This document shows, in pieces, positions 7,812-16,826 of a stretch of DNA of 64,000 nt; the first letter of the stretch is position 1; every line of letters starts with the position of its first letter. Below the pieces are notes generated by a model, which ran no database searches, had not been told where the DNA came from, and saw only the letters and a list, made by a program, of their open reading frames with translations. Origin of the DNA: Brevibacterium moorei (GTDB lineage: Bacteria; Actinomycetota; Actinomycetes; Actinomycetales; Brevibacteriaceae); assembly GCF_024580735.1 (NCBI RefSeq), contig NZ_JANIJX010000004.1, positions 62,001 to 126,000 on the forward strand, in the 5' to 3' direction. Both the position numbers and the translations under genes were made by a program.

Positions 7812-10800
7812 ATGGACCCATTACCCTTCAGTCCGGCCCAGCCGAGTCCCCAGGACCCCCCGGTGGAACCCAGTGCGGGCCCCACCGGTCTGGATGCGGT
7901 GGCACAGGCCTGCCTGGCCGACCTGCTCGCCGGGCGGCACGCCTGCGTGATCGGAGCCCCCGGCACGGGCAAGAGCACGGTCGTCGGATCCCTGTTCGCG
8001 GGACTGCTGGCCGCGGCCCACAATCCGGACGAGGTACTGGTGCTCACGCCCAACCGCGATGCCGCCGCGGCCCTGCGCGACACCTTGGGACCGGCTCCGG
8101 TGGCTGCCCCGGGTGCCTGTGCACCAGCGCCCCGGACCGGTCCGGCCGCGCGCAGTGTCCACTCCTTCGCCTTCGGCCTGGTCAGTGCCCAGGCGGCAGT
8201 GCGCGACGGTTCGGCGATGAAGTTCATCAGCGGACCGGACCAGGACAATCTGCTCGCGGGTCTATTGGCGGGTTACGATTCGGGATTGTCCCGGCCGCCG
8301 GCCTGGCCGGAGCGTTTCACCCCGGAAGTGCGGGGCACCGCCGCGTTCCGCAACCAATTGCGCGAAGTGCTCAACGAACTCATGGGCAGGGGCTTCACCC
8401 CGGACGCCGTGGAGCAGGTGGCCCTCGCCCACGGCCGACCCGAATGGGACTGTGTGGCCCGAATCATGCAGGACTACGAGGACCTGCTGGCCGTGCCCGG
8501 ATTCGGCGGAGTGGACACTGCAGAAGTGTTCGAACAGGCCCGCTGGGTCCTCCAGGACCAGGCAGAGGCGGGCGTGCGGGCCGGTTCGGCTCCCACCTTC
8601 TCCGCGGAGATCCTGCCGCGCACGATCGTCATCGACGGGGGGCAGGACGTGCCGGATGCTGCGCTGCGGATGTTGACGACACTGGCGGCCCTGGGCGTGC
8701 GCCTGTGTCTGCTGGCCTCGCCCGACTCCGCCTCGCAGGGGTTCCGCGGTGCGGGTGGGGACCTGCTCGACGCCTTCACCCGGCCGGGGAACCCCTTTCA
8801 CACGGTTCCGCACGTGCTCGACGAGGCCGCCGCCGGGGTACGTGGGGCCGGCGGTGTGCGTACGGTCGGCGACGACCTGGCCCGCCGTGTGTCGACCCGC
8901 CTGGAACTCGGTCACATTCCGCGCCGTGCCGGCATGCTGCCGGGCGGGGACTCCCGGGTGTACACGGCCACGGCGGAGTCGTCAGCGGAACTCGGCCGGA
9001 TCGTGGCGGCCCGGTTGCGCTCCTGGCAGCGCGACGAGGGCGTGGAATGGACGGAGATGGCCGTGCTGACCCGGACCTCGGGGACGGCACGGGCACTCGA
9101 AGCGGATCTGGGATACTTGGGGATCCCCGTGGCGGGCGCTGACCTGGCCCTGGGCGTCGACCCCGCCACAGCACCCCTGCTGCGCATCCTGCGGGCGGAT
9201 CGATCCGATCCTGGGGCCCTGGACGCGGTCATCACGGAACTGCTCACCGGCGTCTACGCCGGCCTCGATGCGATCGCCCTGCGCGGTCTCAACCGGGAGT
9301 TGTTGGCGGCCCTGGCGCGGCTGGGAGATCAGCCGCTTGTGGAATCGGAGCTCCCGGACAGCGGCGCAGCGGAGGCGGATCCGGCGCCGGTCGAAGATCC
9401 CCTCCGGCCCGGGGCCCCGACTGCCCCCATCCGAGCCGAGCCGCTGCTGGTCCGCGCCCTGCGCGAACTCCCCGAGGCCGAACTACCCGCTCCGCTGCGC
9501 CAGGTCGATCGCATGCTGCGGGCAGCGGCCAAGCACCGCGGACACGATCCGCACACCGCGCTGTGGGCGATATGGCGTGCGGCCCGGGTGGACAGGGCCT
9601 GGCGCGCCGCCGCCCTGCGCGATCCAGCGGACGCCGCCCACGACAGGCTCGATGCGGTCCTGCGGTTGATGACACTGGCCGAGAAGTTCAGCGAGCGCGG
9701 TGCGCTGGACGCCCGCGGGTTCGCCGACGATGTACTCGAACAGCGCTTCGCCCAGGACTCCCTGGCCAAACGCGCGGAAGCGGACCATGTCGCGGTGGCA
9801 GCGGCAGCGCAGGTCGCCCATACCGATTTCTCCCGGGTCGTCGTGGTCGACCTGGAGGACGGGGTTTGGCCCAACCCGCGGGTCCGCGGCTCCATCTTCT
9901 CCGCCGAGGACCTCCTCGATGTGCTCCGCGGGATCGCCCCGGAACAAGCGGCGGAACAGGCCTACCGGGCGCGGCGCCGCGCCACGATCGCCGATGAGGC
10001 CCGCCTGGCCCTGTGTGCCTTCTCCCGGGCCCGCGAAGAACTGGTCCTGCTGGCCGTCGACGACGGGGATGCCCAACCGGGTGTGTTCTTCCGCACGGCA
10101 CAGGCCGCCCTGGCCCGCCACCGGGAGGCCGGCGGGGACCTGCCGCGCGGTCCCCGCGACAGCGGGACCGACGCAGCCGAAAACGACGCAGCCGAAAACG
10201 ACGCAGCCGAAAACGACCCGGCCGGACAGAGCACCGCCGGGGCGGAACCGGACGGTGTGACGGAGGAGCCCCAGGTGGGCGCGCCCGCTGCCACCGGGGA
10301 CCCGGGGTGGGCTACGGCCCAACCCATCGCCTGGGACCCGGCGTGGAGTGAACCGCTGACGCTGATGGAAACCGCGGCCCTGGCCCGTTACGCCTTCGAA
10401 GCCGCAGCGACCGGTCAAGAGGAGGGCCGCTGGGCAGTTCTGTTGAAGTCGCTGGCGGCGGCGGGTGTGGCGGACGCCGATCCGGCCGGCTGGTTGGACT
10501 GGCAGGAGCTCAGCCGTCGTGACCCATTGCTGGAGCCCGGCCAGATAGCCCGGATCAGTCCATCGACGGTCGAACTGTTCCACACCTGCGGACTGCGCTG
10601 GTTGCTCACCCGCCACGGTGGGCAGAGCAGCGACACCAGGGCTCAGCACCTCGGGACCATCATCCACGCTATCGCGGAGGAATTTCCGCGCGGTGGCCTG
10701 CTGCACATGCGCGAATCCTTCGACCGGCGCTTCGCCGAACTGGACTACCCCTCCGAATGGGAGCGCGACCGCGAATACGCCACGGGCCTGGAGATGCTCG

Positions 10801-11363
10801 ACCATCTGCAGGACTACATCTCAGGGCGCGCGCCGGACGGGTACACCCTGGTGGGCGTGGAGGGCGCGGTCAGCGCCGAGGACACCCGCGATTCCGAAGA
10901 CGGGCCATGGGTCATCCGCGGAAGGATCGACCGCTTGGAGAAGGACTCGGCCGGTCGGCTCTACGTGGTCGACTTCAAGACCGGCAAGCGCAAGCCCACA
11001 GTCGCCGAGGCCAGGGTGAATCCGCAGCTGGCCACCTATCAGGCGGCCCTGGACACTCCCGGCCACCGTGTGACATTCACCGACGAGGGGGCCCAGGCCG
11101 ATCTGGACAGTGCTGTGCCCGGGGGCGGTGAACTCGTGTTCCTGCGCTATTCGGACACGCTCAGTCGCGGGGTGCCCGCGAACGTCAGACCACAGCCGGC
11201 GCTGGCCGATACGGACGATCCGGGCTGGGCCGGGGCGCTGGTCGCAGCCACCGCGCGCGGGATGCGCTCGCCGGTGTTCACCGCGAGCCCCTCGCGCCAG
11301 ACCTGCGCGGGTTGCCCCGTGCGCTCATCGTGCCCGGCCTATGCGGGAGGAGAAGACGAATGA
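7812..11363 (+). CDS. adnA: AdnA, helicase-nuclease subunit of the double-strand-break end-resection motor
   Basis: 1183 aa. AdnAB is the actinobacterial functional equivalent of RecBCD/AddAB. N-terminal UvrD-like motor with Walker A GAPGTGKST (48-56), then a second motor region (VVVVDLEDGVWPNPRV). The C-terminal PD-(D/E)XK nuclease shows VIRGRIDRLEKD and VVDFKTGKRK (about 1051-1060). An Fe-S cluster is implied by Cys ~925 (LFHTCGLRW) and the C-terminal CAGCPVRSSCP. The helicase-to-nuclease linker carries a threefold DAAEN repeat (about 787-801). The ATG at 7812 is chosen over a TTG at 7800; neither has a strong ribosome site. The stop overlaps adnB by 4 bp (ATGA). Confidence 0.92.
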   Translation: MDPLPFSPAQPSPQDPPVEPSAGPTGLDAVAQACLADLLAGRHACVIGAPGTGKSTVVGSLFAGLLAAAHNPDEVLVLTPNRDAAAALRDTLGPAPVAAPGACAPAPRTGPAARSVHSFAFGLVSAQAAVRDGSAMKFISGPDQDNLLAGLLAGYDSGLSRPPAWPERFTPEVRGTAAFRNQLREVLNELMGRGFTPDAVEQVALAHGRPEWDCVARIMQDYEDLLAVPGFGGVDTAEVFEQARWVLQDQAEAGVRAGSAPTFSAEILPRTIVIDGGQDVPDAALRMLTTLAALGVRLCLLASPDSASQGFRGAGGDLLDAFTRPGNPFHTVPHVLDEAAAGVRGAGGVRTVGDDLARRVSTRLELGHIPRRAGMLPGGDSRVYTATAESSAELGRIVAARLRSWQRDEGVEWTEMAVLTRTSGTARALEADLGYLGIPVAGADLALGVDPATAPLLRILRADRSDPGALDAVITELLTGVYAGLDAIALRGLNRELLAALARLGDQPLVESELPDSGAAEADPAPVEDPLRPGAPTAPIRAEPLLVRALRELPEAELPAPLRQVDRMLRAAAKHRGHDPHTALWAIWRAARVDRAWRAAALRDPADAAHDRLDAVLRLMTLAEKFSERGALDARGFADDVLEQRFAQDSLAKRAEADHVAVAAAAQVAHTDFSRVVVVDLEDGVWPNPRVRGSIFSAEDLLDVLRGIAPEQAAEQAYRARRRATIADEARLALCAFSRAREELVLLAVDDGDAQPGVFFRTAQAALARHREAGGDLPRGPRDSGTDAAENDAAENDAAENDPAGQSTAGAEPDGVTEEPQVGAPAATGDPGWATAQPIAWDPAWSEPLTLMETAALARYAFEAAATGQEEGRWAVLLKSLAAAGVADADPAGWLDWQELSRRDPLLEPGQIARISPSTVELFHTCGLRWLLTRHGGQSSDTRAQHLGTIIHAIAEEFPRGGLLHMRESFDRRFAELDYPSEWERDREYATGLEMLDHLQDYISGRAPDGYTLVGVEGAVSAEDTRDSEDGPWVIRGRIDRLEKDSAGRLYVVDFKTGKRKPTVAEARVNPQLATYQAALDTPGHRVTFTDEGAQADLDSAVPGGGELVFLRYSDTLSRGVPANVRPQPALADTDDPGWAGALVAATARGMRSPVFTASPSRQTCAGCPVRSSCPAYAGGEDE
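10170..10214 (+). repeat. Three tandem 15-bp units inside adnA
   Basis: GACGCAGCCGAAAAC occurs three times head to tail with no mismatch, in frame, encoding DAAEN x3 in the acidic linker between AdnA motor and nuclease. The unit being a multiple of three allows copy-number change without frameshift. Confidence 0.9.
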
Positions 11364-14300
11364 ACAGCGGACACGGGGGCTACGACCACCCGGCGCACGG
11401 GAGGATCCGTTATTCGGCCCTGGACCTGGTGGAGATTCTCAACTCCCGACGGGATCCGGCCGACGCGATCGACCCGCCCACCGCAGAACAGATCGCCATC
11501 ATCGAATCCCCGCTGGAGCCGAGCGTGGTCATCGCTGGTGCCGGCTCCGGCAAGACCACGGTGATCAGCCAGCGCGTGCTGTTCCTCGTCGCCAACGGAC
11601 TGGTCCCGGCAGATGCGATTCTGGGCCTGACCTTCACCCGGAAGGCGGTGGCGGAACTGGCCGCCAAGATCCGCGACAACCTGTGGGAGTTCCGCCTGGC
11701 GGTGGGGGAGTCGGGTCGTGATGACGAACTCGTCGGCCTCGATGTGCCCACGGTGCAGACCTACAATTCCTATGCCGCCGCGCTGGTGGGCGAATACGGT
11801 ATGGCACTGGGCATCGAAGAGGACACCCGGGTCCTCGACGACGCCTCCGCGATCCAACTGGCAGGGCGCGTGATCGATCGGGCGAGTACCGCGGAGGTTC
11901 CGGCGGGAGCGGCCAGGGCCGGCCTGATCACCAAGGTGCGTGCCCTGTCCGCCCAGATGTCGGAACACCTGGTGGACGCTGCGGAACTCGAGGACTACAT
12001 CTATGCCTGCTATCGGCGTTATTTCGCCGATGTGGACGTGGCCAGGGCAGTCGCCCGCAAACGGATTCCGGCAGAGGCCAAGGAAGCATATGCCATCCGG
12101 TTGGACGAACTCATGGGCGCGGGCCTGGGCCCCGACCCTGAGCGCTCGCGGCTCGACGCCCTGGTCGACCTGCTGTGCGACTACGGCGCGGCGGACATCC
12201 TGGAGAAGCTCCGGGAGAAACTCCTGCTGGCCCGCCTGGTCGAACGCTTCCGCCTGGCCAAGCGGGCGGCAGCGGGCATGGAGTTCTCCGATCAGGTGGC
12301 GTTCGCCTGCCGGATCATGGATGCGGACCCGCAGGCCCACGCCGCCGAACGCGCTCGCTGGCAGGTGGTGCTGCTCGACGAATACCAGGACACCTCGGAC
12401 ACGCAGGTGCGGCTGTTGAAGCGACTCTTCGGCGGTCTGCCGGTGATGGCCGTGGGCGATCCCCGGCAGGCCATTTACGGCTGGCGCGGGGCCTCGGCGT
12501 CGAACATCGACGAATTCCCCGTCGAATTCGGCCTGCCCGGCACCCGCGCCAGGGTGCGGAGTCTGAGCATCAGCTGGCGCAATCCGAGCAGTGTGCTCGC
12601 GGTGGCCAATGAGATCTCATCGTGGATCCCCAACCGGGGCTCCGGCGGCGAACTGCGCGCCCCCGACCAGCCGGATGCGCAGGGCCTGCCCGGCCCACTG
12701 GCCACGTGGAAGACGGGAACCGTCGAGCGGGCCCTGACCACCGGGGCGGCCGTGCCGGGAGTGGGCAGCGATCAGATGGCCCAGCTGCTGGACTGGCTCA
12801 TAGGGCGGAGCGGCTCACGGGCCGTTTTGTGTCGCAAGAGCGCTCACATGTTCGAAGTCGCGGCGGCTGCCACGGCCCGCGGTGTTCCCACCCACATCGT
12901 GGGCAGGGCCGGCGCCCTGGAGGACCCGTTCGTCCGCGACGTCTTCGCCGCGTTGACGGTGATCGCCGACCCGACAGCCGGCGGTGAGGCGATGCGCCTG
13001 CTGACCGGGACGGTGTGTCGTCTGGGGCCTGCCGATATCGCCGCCCTCGAACGGCTGCGGCGGGCCAGAGCCGACCGCCTGGCACAGGCGTATCCCGATG
13101 ATGAGGCGGCGGCCGCGCTCGGCGTGGTCGAGGTGATCGACGAACTGGCCGATCCCGCAGGGCGCGGTACCCTGCGCTCCGACATCGAACGCTCGGGCCT
13201 GTCGGACGCGGCGGCCTCCCGTATCGGACGGTTGGCGGTGTCCCTGCGCCGGTTGCGCGCCAGGCGGGTCCCGGTACCGGCCCTGATCCGGGAGATCGTC
13301 CACGGACTGGGCATCGAAGCGGAGGCCAGGGCACTGGGCCCCGAGCGTGCTGCACCACATCTGGTGGCACTCGATGTGTTCGCGGCATCCGCGGCGAATC
13401 TGCTGGCCGACCAGCCGGGGACCGATCTGGCCGGCTATCTGTCCTGGCTCGAACTGGCGGCGCAGACGGGTGGCCTGGACGAACCGGACGAGGTGCTCGA
13501 CAAGGAATCGGGGGCGGTGATCATCATGACGATCCACAAGTCCAAGGGTCTGGAATTCGACCATGTCGCGATTCCCCATATGGTGGTGGGCGACCTACCG
13601 ACCACACTGCGGACCAAAACGGGCTGGCTGCAGGCCGAGGCCCTGCCCTACCCGCTGCGCGGGGACGCCGCCTCATTTCCCGCCATGGACCTAAGCGCCG
13701 GTGCGAGCAAGGACCTCAAGGCCCTCAGAGAACGGTTCGCCGACGCCCTGGAGGACCATCATGAAACCGAGGAACGCAGGCTGGCCTACGTGGCTGTCAC
13801 CCGGGCCCAGCGCTCACTGTGGCTGGGCGCCGCGACGTTCTCCGGGCGGACCAGGGCCAATGAACTCTCGCCCTACGTCTACGATGCCGCCACGGCGCTG
13901 GGCTGGGACGATCCCGTTCTGCCGGGCAATGACGAGGAGGCGCCCGAACGCGCAGAGTCCTATGAGTGGCCGACCCCGCAGGACCGCGCACTCCTGCGGA
14001 TCCGGTCACACAAGGCGCGGGTCTACCGCAGCGCCGGGGAACTGGAGCTGGGCGAACTGGTTCGCAGCGCCCCGCACGGCGGCGGGGGCCCCGATGCCCC
14101 TGGACATCTGGCCCATATTGCGGCCGACTTGCTGGCGCAGCGGGCGAACGCGCTCGACCCCACCCGGTTGCCCGGTCGGCTCTCGGCCACCGCGGCAGTG
14201 CGCTATGCGCAGGACCCTGAGGCCTTCGCCGCCGAACTGATCCGCCCCATGCCAACCGGCCCCGTGCCGCAGGCGGCGCTGGGAACCGCGTTCCACGCCT

Positions 14301-14767
14301 GGGTGGAGAACTACTTCGGACAGGCCACGCTGCAGGACTTCGAGGACCCGCAGTCCCGCAAATCCCTGCCCGCTGCGCTGCAGGATCGTTTCACCCGGCT
14401 GCAGCGGACATTCCTGGCCAGCGAATTCGCCTCCAGGGTCCCCGTCGCAGTGGAACTGCCGTTCGAGCTCATCCTGGGCGAAGCCGGAGCACAGATGCGC
14501 ATTCCCGGCAAGATCGACGCGGTCTTCCCCACGGAGACCGGTTTCGAGGTCGTGGACTGGAAGACGGGCAGCTCGGTCACGGGAGCAGAACTCCAGGCCA
14601 GAGCCGTGCAGCTGGCCGTCTACGCCCGGGCGGTGGAGGCGATGCCGAGGTTCGCCGGCCGGCCGGTCACCGCGACGTTCTTCTATCTGGGCGACAACCG
14701 GATCGTCAGGCCTGCGGACCTGCCGGATCCCGATCTGTTGCTCGAACGGATGACGGCCGGTCGATGA
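11360..14767 (+). CDS. adnB: AdnB, lead helicase-nuclease subunit
   Basis: 1135 aa UvrD/Rep-type SF1 motor with Walker A GAGSGKTT (about 58-66), LTFTRKAVAELAAKI, DEYQDTSDTQ, GDPRQAIYGWRGA, SISWRNPS and the late motif MTIHKSKGLEFDHV, then a C-terminal nuclease domain with VVDWKTG (about 1063-1070). The Fe-S cysteines of AdnA are absent, as expected for AdnB. It pairs with AdnA for end resection. The ATG at 11360 overlaps the adnA stop, so translation is probably coupled. Its last 62 bp overlap the 3' end of the convergent phosphotransferase gene, and a hairpin 12 bp past its stop lies inside that gene. Confidence 0.93.
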   Translation: MNSGHGGYDHPAHGRIRYSALDLVEILNSRRDPADAIDPPTAEQIAIIESPLEPSVVIAGAGSGKTTVISQRVLFLVANGLVPADAILGLTFTRKAVAELAAKIRDNLWEFRLAVGESGRDDELVGLDVPTVQTYNSYAAALVGEYGMALGIEEDTRVLDDASAIQLAGRVIDRASTAEVPAGAARAGLITKVRALSAQMSEHLVDAAELEDYIYACYRRYFADVDVARAVARKRIPAEAKEAYAIRLDELMGAGLGPDPERSRLDALVDLLCDYGAADILEKLREKLLLARLVERFRLAKRAAAGMEFSDQVAFACRIMDADPQAHAAERARWQVVLLDEYQDTSDTQVRLLKRLFGGLPVMAVGDPRQAIYGWRGASASNIDEFPVEFGLPGTRARVRSLSISWRNPSSVLAVANEISSWIPNRGSGGELRAPDQPDAQGLPGPLATWKTGTVERALTTGAAVPGVGSDQMAQLLDWLIGRSGSRAVLCRKSAHMFEVAAAATARGVPTHIVGRAGALEDPFVRDVFAALTVIADPTAGGEAMRLLTGTVCRLGPADIAALERLRRARADRLAQAYPDDEAAAALGVVEVIDELADPAGRGTLRSDIERSGLSDAAASRIGRLAVSLRRLRARRVPVPALIREIVHGLGIEAEARALGPERAAPHLVALDVFAASAANLLADQPGTDLAGYLSWLELAAQTGGLDEPDEVLDKESGAVIIMTIHKSKGLEFDHVAIPHMVVGDLPTTLRTKTGWLQAEALPYPLRGDAASFPAMDLSAGASKDLKALRERFADALEDHHETEERRLAYVAVTRAQRSLWLGAATFSGRTRANELSPYVYDAATALGWDDPVLPGNDEEAPERAESYEWPTPQDRALLRIRSHKARVYRSAGELELGELVRSAPHGGGGPDAPGHLAHIAADLLAQRANALDPTRLPGRLSATAAVRYAQDPEAFAAELIRPMPTGPVPQAALGTAFHAWVENYFGQATLQDFEDPQSRKSLPAALQDRFTRLQRTFLASEFASRVPVAVELPFELILGEAGAQMRIPGKIDAVFPTETGFEVVDWKTGSSVTGAELQARAVQLAVYARAVEAMPRFAGRPVTATFFYLGDNRIVRPADLPDPDLLLERMTAGR

Positions 14768-15752
14768 CACCGGTCTCGGACTCCTCCGCGGCCTCGGCCG
14801 CGGAGGAGTCGGCGGTGACGCCCGGGCCCGGCTCGGGCGCGTCCTCCGGCAGTTCGGCCAGCGAGCGCAGCAGTTCGACGGCCTCGTCAACTCCTTCGGC
14901 GTCATCGGCGTCGGCACAGGCCAACAACAGGCCCAACACTCCCATTTCGGAGACCAAGCCGACCCGTTCCACCAGGTACGGGTCATCCATCCGGCGTTCG
15001 GCCAGATACACGTCGAGTAGTCGGATGAAGTCCTCGGTCGACATCAGGTCCGCCACGCCGGCCAGATCATGGGCCGGATCGCCCACCCGGACCCGGGCCA
15101 AATCGGTCACCGCCACCAGGTCATCACCCGTGGTCCGCAGAGCGTCGATGCCCAAATCGCCGTGGAGTACCGCCGGCAGGAAGTGCCAGACGGCCGCGGT
15201 CTCCAAAGTCTCCTCCCAGCGCTGCAGCAAGGCACCGGGGACCCTCCCGGTCTGGGCACCACGGTCCAGCTCGGCCAACAGCGAATCGCGGACCTCCAGG
15301 GGTTCCCGGGTCGGCAGGCCGGCATCGGCGACGGCGGCGACATCCGCGGTGTGCAGGCGGGCCAGGAATCGCGCTAGTGAGTCGACCAGGCCCGGGTGCT
15401 CGGTGAATGCCGCAGTCGACAGTGGAGTCCCCGGTAGCGGGCGGGTGATGCGCAACTCGTATTCCCGGTCGAGCGACCAGGTGCCGGGCTTAAGATCCTG
15501 TGTCGCCAGAGTCTCCGGGAAGGCCGGGGAATCGGACGGCAGGATCGTGCGCAGCACCGCGGCCGCGACCTGTTCGGTCTGGGCTTCGAGGGCGTCCGTC
15601 AGATCGAGTAAGGAGGCGAGCACGAAGCGGTCCCCGTCGCCCACGAGCACGCGCAGACGATCGGTTCCGTCCAGCACGCTGAACTGGGTCGGAGAGAGTC
15701 CGTCGACCAGATGCGAGGCGGCGGCGGCCATATGCAGGGGCAGGTTATCCAC
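14706..15752 (-). CDS. APH/choline-kinase-like phosphotransferase with altered catalytic loop
   Basis: 348 aa with the aminoglycoside-phosphotransferase fold signature: VLHGDLG (His197-Gly-Asp199) and VTDLARVRVGDPAHDLAG (Asp217, GDP, D229). The Asn expected five residues after the catalytic Asp in HGDxxxxN is Ala204, so metal binding may be weakened or handled by another residue. No resistance function should be inferred. The C-terminal ~35 residues are low-complexity (Ala/Glu/Ser/Asp) and overlap the end of adnB. The GTG at 15752 lies six bases after TAGATT with no ribosome site, so it is probably leaderless. It is divergent from nudC. Confidence 0.75.
   Translation of the reverse strand: MDNLPLHMAAAASHLVDGLSPTQFSVLDGTDRLRVLVGDGDRFVLASLLDLTDALEAQTEQVAAAVLRTILPSDSPAFPETLATQDLKPGTWSLDREYELRITRPLPGTPLSTAAFTEHPGLVDSLARFLARLHTADVAAVADAGLPTREPLEVRDSLLAELDRGAQTGRVPGALLQRWEETLETAAVWHFLPAVLHGDLGIDALRTTGDDLVAVTDLARVRVGDPAHDLAGVADLMSTEDFIRLLDVYLAERRMDDPYLVERVGLVSEMGVLGLLLACADADDAEGVDEAVELLRSLAELPEDAPEPGPGVTADSSAAEAAEESETGVIDRPSSVRATDRDPAGPQA
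14779..14810. terminator. Hairpin after adnB, located inside the convergent gene
   Basis: 15-base complementary arms (14779-14793, 14796-14810; effective stem ~13 bp) begin 12 bp past the adnB stop and sit in coding sequence of the opposing phosphotransferase. Probably terminates adnAB. No U-tract follows. Confidence 0.6.
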
Positions 15753-15758
15753 CCCACC

Positions 15759-15764
15759 AATCTA
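15759..15764 (-). promoter_or_regulatory. -10 box TAGATT of the phosphotransferase gene
   Basis: TAGATT on the minus strand, six bases, then the GTG start at 15752; leaderless arrangement. Confidence 0.5.
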
Positions 15765-15820
15765 CGACACCGGCTCCGCTGTGCCCTGGTGCCCGGCGGG
15801 TGTGTTGTCGATTCCGGCGG

Positions 15821-15826
15821 TATCGT
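15821..15826 (+). promoter_or_regulatory. -10 box TATCGT of nudC, leaderless
   Basis: TATCGT followed by seven bases and the ATG at 15834. Paired divergently with the phosphotransferase promoter 57 bp away. Confidence 0.5.
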
Positions 15827-15833
15827 GGGGGAC

Positions 15834-16826
15834 ATGAAAGCCGAACCACTGCAGCCGGCCAGCCTGGGTCGGCATCTGGCCGCTCGCAATCACACCGCCC
15901 GTGGAACCGATGGGGACTTAGCCGATGTCCTCGCCCGTGACACGACCCGGCTGGTCTTCGCCGACCACGGCTACCTGCTGGTCGCCGCCGGTAGTCTGTG
16001 CACGATGGGCCCCGACGAGTATCTGGCCCAAGCCTCGACCATTACAGGCACCCGCATCTACCTGGGTCTGGACCAGGGAGTGGACTACGTGGGCATCGGC
16101 CTCGATCAGGCGGGCCGGGACGCGCTGGACGCCCATCTGGACGTCCATCACTCCCTGGATGCCGAGGACATGCTCGACGCCCCGGCATCCGGGTTGCACT
16201 CGGTGCGGCCCCACTGGGTCGACCTGGGCAGTCTGGCGGAGGAATTGAGCGACCTGGATGTGGGCCTGGCGTGCGCACTGGTCGCAGTGAACAACTGGCA
16301 TATGTCGCACACCCACTCCCCGCGCAACGGATTGCCCACCACGCCGGTCGCGGGAGGCTGGGTCAGGCGGGACCCGACCACCGGATCCGAACACTTCCCA
16401 CGGACCGACCCTGCGGTCATCATGGCCGTCGTGCACACGGACTCGGCCGGGGTCGAACGATTGCTGCTGGGAAACAACGCACTCTGGGAGCCAAACCGCT
16501 ACAGCCTGCTCGCCGGTTTCGTCGAACCCGGTGAGACGCTGGAGCGCGCGGTTGTGCGCGAGGTGTTCGAGGAGGCCTCCGTGGTCTGTCATTCCCCTGT
16601 GTACGTCGGCAGCCAGCCGTGGCCCTTCCCCTCCTCTCTCATGCTGGGTTTCTTCGCCACGGCGGAGTCCCGTGACGCGCGTCCCGACCGCGATGAGATG
16701 GCCGGACTGCGGTGGGTGACGCGGAAGGAACTACTGGCCGAACGCGCCGTTGGCACTATGCGACTGCCCGGCACCGTGTCGATCGCCGGCCAGATCATCG
16801 AGTCCTGGCTGGCTGGTGATCGGTGA
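15834..16826 (+). CDS. nudC: NAD(H) diphosphatase NudC-type NUDIX hydrolase lacking zinc-ribbon cysteines
   Basis: 330 aa. NUDIX box GFVEPGETLERAVVREVFEE (about 228-247) and the family-defining SQPWPFPSS (260-268) identify NudC, which cleaves NAD(H) to NMN(H) and AMP and can remove NAD caps from RNA. The region normally forming the four-Cys zinc ribbon (157-188: NNWHMSHTHSPRNG, then WVRRDPTTGSEHFPRTDP) keeps its framework but has none of the four cysteines. The enzyme may therefore fold without zinc. ATG chosen from the leaderless promoter. The stop overlaps the uvrD2 GTG (GTGA), so the two form an operon, as in mycobacteria. Confidence 0.9.
   Translation: MKAEPLQPASLGRHLAARNHTARGTDGDLADVLARDTTRLVFADHGYLLVAAGSLCTMGPDEYLAQASTITGTRIYLGLDQGVDYVGIGLDQAGRDALDAHLDVHHSLDAEDMLDAPASGLHSVRPHWVDLGSLAEELSDLDVGLACALVAVNNWHMSHTHSPRNGLPTTPVAGGWVRRDPTTGSEHFPRTDPAVIMAVVHTDSAGVERLLLGNNALWEPNRYSLLAGFVEPGETLERAVVREVFEEASVVCHSPVYVGSQPWPFPSSLMLGFFATAESRDARPDRDEMAGLRWVTRKELLAERAVGTMRLPGTVSIAGQIIESWLAGDR

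Noticed and set aside
10170-10214. CRISPR-like repeat
   Set aside because: Units are contiguous with no spacers and in frame with adnA; a tandem coding repeat.
14706-15752. Antibiotic-resistance phosphotransferase
   Set aside because: Only the general APH/choline-kinase fold is supported and a catalytic-loop residue is altered; no drug substrate can be claimed.
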